From Rs1 sp034111875 (GTDB taxonomy: Bacteria > Pseudomonadota > Gammaproteobacteria > Pseudomonadales > Balneatricaceae): 59,995 nt of DNA. The notes under the pieces are model-generated. The model saw only the letters and a list, made by a program, of their open reading frames with translations, was not told where the DNA came from and ran no database searches. The number at the start of each line of letters is the position of its first letter. Position 1 is the stretch's first letter. The position numbers and the translations under genes were made by a program. The DNA lies in contig JAWUWK010000020.1 of NCBI GenBank assembly GCA_034111875.1, forward strand, positions 1 to 59,995. The letters run 5' to 3'. Shown here piece by piece: positions 56,055 through 59,995 of this stretch.

Positions 56055-57128
56055 TTAGATCACCGGCAACCAAAAAGCGGCAACTGTGCCTTCTCCTAAC
56101 TCCGAGACCATTTCGAAACGACCATTATGCGCTTTCGCCACCACTTGTGCGACACTTAAGCCTAACCCTGTTCCATGTGATTTGGTGGTATAAAAGGGCT
56201 CTTGTGCTTTTTTTAGAGAAGGGGTGTCCATGCCCGATCCGTTATCAATCACCGAAATAACTAACCATTCACTGATCATTTGCGCTTCAATTTTAATGTA
56301 AGGGTTATCTCCAGAGGCCTGCAACCCATTAATCACTAAATTTAACAGCGCGCCCGTCAACATCTCGGGATTACATAACAAGGTTTTTTCGATGCCATTA
56401 CTGAACAGATCGCAATCTGCATCGTACTGCGCCAAAGGCACATCTAAGCCATCTTCTAAACGCTGAAACAACATCGAGACACTTATTGTGTCGGTCAATT
56501 TATTTTCGCCACGGGCTAACACCAACATATCACTTATCTGCTGTTCAATATTGTGTAATCTAATTTTTACTTTATTGGCAAATTTTTGACGTTTTGGCGC
56601 CGACAAATCTTCTCGGGTTAAATTGCCGGTATATAACAGCGCTGCTGACAGCGGTGTTCTAATCTGATGAGCCAGAGAGGCCATCATTTTGCCCATTTCA
56701 TTTAAGCGCTTTGAGTGCGCTAATTGCCCCTGCAACAAGCGTGTTTCTGTTAGGTTGGTCAATAGCACCAATTGCCCTTGATTGCCTAAAAGAGCGCGTG
56801 TAGCAATCGATACTCTCCGCCCGTCTTTGAGTGATATTTCATGCCCATCATCCGCTTGTGGTGCAAAACACTCAGCAACGACTTCACGCCACTGACGCCC
56901 TAGCAGTTGATCGCAGAGCAAACTAACAGCCGCGGGATTGCACTGTTCAACAAGACCTAAGTGGCTGATGACGACCACTCCTGCAGGCATAATTTCCAAC
57001 AATTGTATCAGCCTATCATCGGGCTTTGGCTGTAATGAAGCCAACTTCGGCACGTCTTGCAATGCTTTCAACTGGGCTTTTAGGGACAGATTTTGTGCCG
57101 TTAACTGAGCATTTGTTTGATTTATCAC
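56055..57128 (-). CDS. fleS: Flagellar sensor histidine kinase FleS
   Basis: 357 residues, no membrane segments: a coiled N-terminus, a PAS domain (LLEIMPAGVVVISHLGLVEQ), HisKA with the His in SLAHQIRTPLSAALLY, and HATPase_c (VISVIDNGSGMDTPSLKKA, GTGLGLSVAQVVAKAHNG). Phosphorylates FleR. It starts at GTG 57128, overlapping the fleQ stop by four bases (GTGA), so it is translationally coupled to fleQ. The fleR gene is 208 bp further on. Confidence 0.94.
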   Translation of the reverse strand: MINQTNAQLTAQNLSLKAQLKALQDVPKLASLQPKPDDRLIQLLEIMPAGVVVISHLGLVEQCNPAAVSLLCDQLLGRQWREVVAECFAPQADDGHEISLKDGRRVSIATRALLGNQGQLVLLTNLTETRLLQGQLAHSKRLNEMGKMMASLAHQIRTPLSAALLYTGNLTREDLSAPKRQKFANKVKIRLHNIEQQISDMLVLARGENKLTDTISVSMLFQRLEDGLDVPLAQYDADCDLFSNGIEKTLLCNPEMLTGALLNLVINGLQASGDNPYIKIEAQMISEWLVISVIDNGSGMDTPSLKKAQEPFYTTKSHGTGLGLSVAQVVAKAHNGRFEMVSELGEGTVAAFWLPVI

Positions 57129-58582
57129 TTACGCTGCACTCCATACTTTCGCATTTTTTCTACCAGCGTTGTGCGGCGTATGCCAAGTAACGTAGCCGCT
57201 CTTGCAACCACTTGATTAGTCTTAGCTAACGCCTGCTCAATTAACGAAGTCTCCAATGTCTCTATGTGTACCTTTAAATTAAAACCTTGGTCTGGAAGTG
57301 TAAAGATAGCATTGTGCTTCTCTAACGAAACATCTTGTAATGCGCTGATAAAATGTACATCGTCATCTAAATGCATGTCATTTTGAACTTGATAGCGGGA
57401 AGGGTCCGGCTCGCTCACATGCCGAAACTTTAAAGGCAATTCGCTGACACCTATAACACCCTCGGGATACATAATAGCCAACCTCTCTATCAAATTGAGT
57501 AGTTCCCTAACATTGCCATCCCAGGCATGGCGCTCTAAAGAATCTATGGCTGACAAATGAAATTTTAAGCGCCCCAAGCCCTGTTCTACTGCACGTTCAG
57601 TAAAGGCTTTGAGTAAGATCGCAATATCACTTTTGCGATCTCTCAACGAGGGCACTTCTATAGGATAGACATTTAGGCGGTAAAACAAATCTTCCCGAAA
57701 GTCACCAATTTCGACCATTGTTTCTAAATGTCTATGGGTAGCCGCAACAATGCGAACATCAACCTTTATGGTTTTAGTGCCACCGACACGCTCAAAGGAT
57801 CGCTCTTGTAGCACCCTGAGCATTTTGACTTGCATAGGCAGTGGCATATCGCCAATTTCATCAAGAAATAGGGTACCTCCATTCGCCATTTCAAATCGCC
57901 CTGCCCGACTGGAAATGGCCCCAGTAAAGGCACCTTTTTCGTGGCCAAACAATTCACTCTCAAGTAATTCGGCCGCTATAGCACCACAATTCACTGGCAC
58001 AAAAGCCGCTCTGGCCCGAGAGGACAAATTGTGTAACGATCTTGCCACTAGCTCTTTACCTGTCCCAGATTCACCTGTTATCAATACGTTGACATCCCTA
58101 TCCACCACTTTAGACATAGTTTTTTTTAAGGTTTCAATGGCGGGACTTTCACCGATAATGAGAGGAAAGCTGTGGTCAAGTCTATCTTTATGGCTAACTC
58201 TTACTGATTGATATACTTGCGCTTCATGTAAAAGATCCGTCAATATCTCGTCATCTAAATCTTTTGACAGTATCCTGAGTATTTTTCTTTTTGATATTTG
58301 AGTCAGTTTTTCGCTGTCATTCCAGTTTTCAAGCAAGCAAATGGGAGTGTTTTTATAATGCTCGGAGATGAATTGAATTAGCTTATTAAGCGATAAAGGC
58401 AGAGAACACTGGCCGATTAAGGCCACGGAATAATGCTCGCAATTGTTTTTAGATTGTAAAAACTCTACGAAACTTAATACGTTGTGGTTAACTTTCAAAA
58501 ACGCTAAGCTGTTCTCTAGTGAAGCTTTTCGCAAGGCATTATCATCAACTAAGATAACTTTATTCAGATCAAAAGAATTCAT
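57125..58582 (-). CDS. fleQ: Flagellar master regulator FleQ
   Basis: 485 residues from the ATG at 58582 (MNSFDLNKVILVDDN); a start at 58600 is also possible. It has an atypical receiver-like FleQ domain (1-130), an AAA+ domain with VLITGESGTGKELVARSLHN, GHEKGAFTGAISSRAG and RVGGTKTIKVDVRIVAATHR, and a C-terminal Fis helix (VARAATLLGIRRTTLVEKMR). FleQ-family activators control flagellar genes via sigma-54 and bind c-di-GMP. No ribosome site is strong. Confidence 0.94.
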   Translation of the reverse strand: MNSFDLNKVILVDDNALRKASLENSLAFLKVNHNVLSFVEFLQSKNNCEHYSVALIGQCSLPLSLNKLIQFISEHYKNTPICLLENWNDSEKLTQISKRKILRILSKDLDDEILTDLLHEAQVYQSVRVSHKDRLDHSFPLIIGESPAIETLKKTMSKVVDRDVNVLITGESGTGKELVARSLHNLSSRARAAFVPVNCGAIAAELLESELFGHEKGAFTGAISSRAGRFEMANGGTLFLDEIGDMPLPMQVKMLRVLQERSFERVGGTKTIKVDVRIVAATHRHLETMVEIGDFREDLFYRLNVYPIEVPSLRDRKSDIAILLKAFTERAVEQGLGRLKFHLSAIDSLERHAWDGNVRELLNLIERLAIMYPEGVIGVSELPLKFRHVSEPDPSRYQVQNDMHLDDDVHFISALQDVSLEKHNAIFTLPDQGFNLKVHIETLETSLIEQALAKTNQVVARAATLLGIRRTTLVEKMRKYGVQRK

Positions 58583-58727
58583 AACTAGATTCGCTGTCAT
58601 TTTTTTGACATTTTAGCAGAAATTATCTGGCTCGCAATGTTAGAGTGTCTTCTTTTCGTTTTGAAAGTATAACTAATTATAAAAATGGCGGTTTTTTGAG
58701 ACATACTGAAAAGTAGTTTTTATAGAT

Positions 58728-59132
58728 TCAACTTTTCTTGAGGCTGTTGTTGGGACTTAATTCTTTGTGCATTAAGGTCATTAATTCTGCTTCAGGTCGA
58801 CCGATACCGCAACTGTGGACTAAGTCGTCCACATTAGCACCCATTTCAACTAACCTCGCCGCTTGAGAATAGACGACGTCATCAGGGTCGCGCTGCTCAA
58901 GTTCAAGCTGCTTTTCAAGAGAAGAATCCAGTTTCGTTTCGATGCCAATAATACGCTTGCCCATGCCGATAGTACTCCCTGACATTACCTGGATCTCTTT
59001 GCGTAATTCAGCAACCAGTAACACAGCCCTTTTTTCAGCGTTTTTCTGTTTAATGTACAGGAAGACTATAACAACAGACATTAATACCACTGCGACAAGC
59101 AAGATACTGATGAGCCATACATTTTCAGTCAA
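58728..59132 (-). CDS. DUF2802 family protein
   Basis: 134 residues with an N-terminal membrane anchor (WLISILLVAVVLMSVVIVFL), a coiled middle and the family C-terminus VYSQAARLVEMGANVDDLVH, CGIGRPEAELMTLMHK, a helix-turn-helix-like pattern. It is the usual last gene of the motility/chemotaxis run (the PA1465 position in Pseudomonas). Function unknown. Confidence 0.85.
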   Translation of the reverse strand: MTENVWLISILLVAVVLMSVVIVFLYIKQKNAEKRAVLLVAELRKEIQVMSGSTIGMGKRIIGIETKLDSSLEKQLELEQRDPDDVVYSQAARLVEMGANVDDLVHSCGIGRPEAELMTLMHKELSPNNSLKKS

Positions 59133-59220
59133 TTGAGAACCCCAGGCACCTAACTTAAAGTTAAATTAAGACTCACAGATTAGAGTCTATTAGACTCGCA
59201 CTACAAAGTAAGCCCAATAA

Positions 59221-59268
59221 ATAACTATATCTAGCGATATAGTTATTAGTTATTAGTTATTAGTTATT
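59221..59268. repeat. Hairpin abutting a heptamer tandem repeat (AGTTATT x4)
   Basis: A perfect 11-bp stem (ATAACTATATC 59221-59231, complement 59236-59246, loop TAGC) shares its right arm with four AGTTATT units (59241-59268). Intergenic, between the ParP-like and DUF2802 genes. No T run follows on the minus strand, so it is not a standard terminator. Confidence 0.9.
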
Positions 59269-59353
59269 AGAGAATATCAGCATAGAATTAAGCCTTTGCG
59301 AATAAAGCCCTGAAAGTAGACACGACTACACAGGGCCTAAAGCTGCTAAATTA

Positions 59354-59995
59354 CTAAATATTTAATTCGTCCTCAAACATTCTAACCATCGCGTGGACAT
59401 TCACTAAGGCACATTTTTCAGTCGAATAAGTGCCAGTGAGCCAAGGTCTAAATTGTGGCGATTGATTTTCAGCAACATCCGCAAAAGGTATACATTGTGC
59501 TTTTATCACTTTATCGATGACAATCGACCAATGTTTTCCTGCTAACACTATCATCTCATTATAATTAGATTTGGCTGGATCATAATTATCACCGAATAGC
59601 ATTTGAGCAGTATCGACAATATGCGTGCCCATAGTCGCCGATCTAAACTCACCCAGTATCCAGTTTCTATCATTATCGAAAGATAAAGTAACATTGGATA
59701 ATTTGATTGAGCCCTCAATATCCTCGAACGGAATGGCCAATTTCAATCCATACATCAATACTATCAGGCAATTTATACTTAATTCGGGCTCAGTTTTATG
59801 TTCTTCAACCAATGCATCTGCCATCGCTATTTTTGATTCGAAATCGGCTAATTCTGCTACTTCTGCTACTTCTGCTTCTGCACCTACTTCTGCTTCCTCT
59901 TCGGCTTCTACTTCTGCTTCCTCTTCTAATTCTACTTCTTCTTCTACTTCTACTTCTACTTCTACTTCTACTTCTACTTCTACTTCTACTTCTAC
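59354..59995 (-). CDS. ParP-like CheW-domain protein (5' partial)
   Basis: The frame stays open to the window edge; the ATG at 59824 lacks a ribosome site and is probably internal. The C-terminal ~140 residues form a CheW-like domain (CLIVLMYGLKLAIPFEDIEG, NWILGEFRSATMGTHIVDTA, MIVLAGKHWSIVIDKVIKA, FRPWLTGTYSTEKCALVNVH). The closing pattern fits the ParP/PA1463 type that couples ParC and CheA in polar arrays. The N-terminus is an acidic low-complexity tract of Glu/Ala/Val encoded by a hexamer repeat. No canonical cheW follows before DUF2802. Confidence 0.75.
   Translation of the reverse strand, partial: VEVEVEVEVEVEVEVEVEEEVELEEEAEVEAEEEAEVGAEAEVAEVAELADFESKIAMADALVEEHKTEPELSINCLIVLMYGLKLAIPFEDIEGSIKLSNVTLSFDNDRNWILGEFRSATMGTHIVDTAQMLFGDNYDPAKSNYNEMIVLAGKHWSIVIDKVIKAQCIPFADVAENQSPQFRPWLTGTYSTEKCALVNVHAMVRMFEDELNI
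59942..59995. repeat. Nine-copy hexamer repeat (TTCTAC)
   Basis: Nine exact TTCTAC units from 59942 to the window edge. On the minus strand they encode alternating Val-Glu in the ParP-like protein. The array extends beyond the window, so copy number is a minimum. Confidence 0.97.

Overview
The window looks like a chromosomal segment of a polarly flagellated, moderately AT-rich gammaproteobacterium. Three things point there: the rpsU-yqeY-dnaG-rpoD operon divergent from tsaD, a Pseudomonas/Vibrio-type FleQ-FleS-FleR flagellar hierarchy, and an NAD-dependent molybdenum formate dehydrogenase operon (fdsGBACD). I cannot name the genus from the sequence alone. Intact housekeeping and flagellar genes are interleaved with at least seven decayed genes and two wrecked insertion sequences. 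This suggests a genome losing accessory functions, such as a host-associated or recently specialised lineage.

Layout. 1-2000: a second, orphan FliK-like gene (open at the left edge) with a small FlhB-C-terminal-like partner, convergent with a YciA-type thioesterase. 2000-2800: a long intergenic region with a 12-copy heptamer repeat. 2800-8830: fdsG, fdsB, fdsA, fdhD and fdsD, which together oxidise formate to CO2 with reduction of NAD+. 8987-11644: a BarA-type hybrid kinase. 11.7-12.6 kb: two small membrane proteins. 12.8-16.2 kb: a decay zone holding a thioredoxin-like remnant cut by a 593-bp deletion derivative of an IS1595-family element, a membrane protein, and a divergent argO/argP pair that are both pseudogenes.

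16.2-25.2 kb: a lipoprotein hydrolase, folK, folB, tsaD, then the divergent macromolecular-synthesis operon rpsU-yqeY-dnaG-rpoD and a tRNA with a CAU anticodon. 25.2-34.1 kb: a second decay zone with an IS110-family remnant, intact pgi, an RsuA-like pseudouridine synthase, a shattered chemoreceptor gene, a TetR regulator and a broken glutathione S-transferase gene. 34.2-37 kb: a YHS-domain protein, an aminotransferase and a divergent AraC/GyrI-like regulator.

37.3-60 kb, all on the minus strand and read right to left: a ParP/CheW-like gene (open at the right edge), a DUF2802 gene, fleQ-fleS-fleR, acs (acetyl-CoA synthetase, out of place), then fliE F G H I J K L M N O P Q R flhB. FleQ sits at the top of the hierarchy. 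FleS/FleR would activate sigma-54 promoters, and a plausible one lies ahead of fliE. The genes from fliE onward encode the basal body, C-ring, export gate, ATPase and hook-length ruler. flhA, which usually follows flhB, is not there.

A theme across scales is slippage-prone tandem repetition: 42-bp in-frame repeats in both FliK-type genes, a hexamer repeat encoding Val-Glu in the ParP-like gene, 7-8 bp repeats beside hairpins between genes, and 9-10 bp repeats in the dead chemoreceptor gene.
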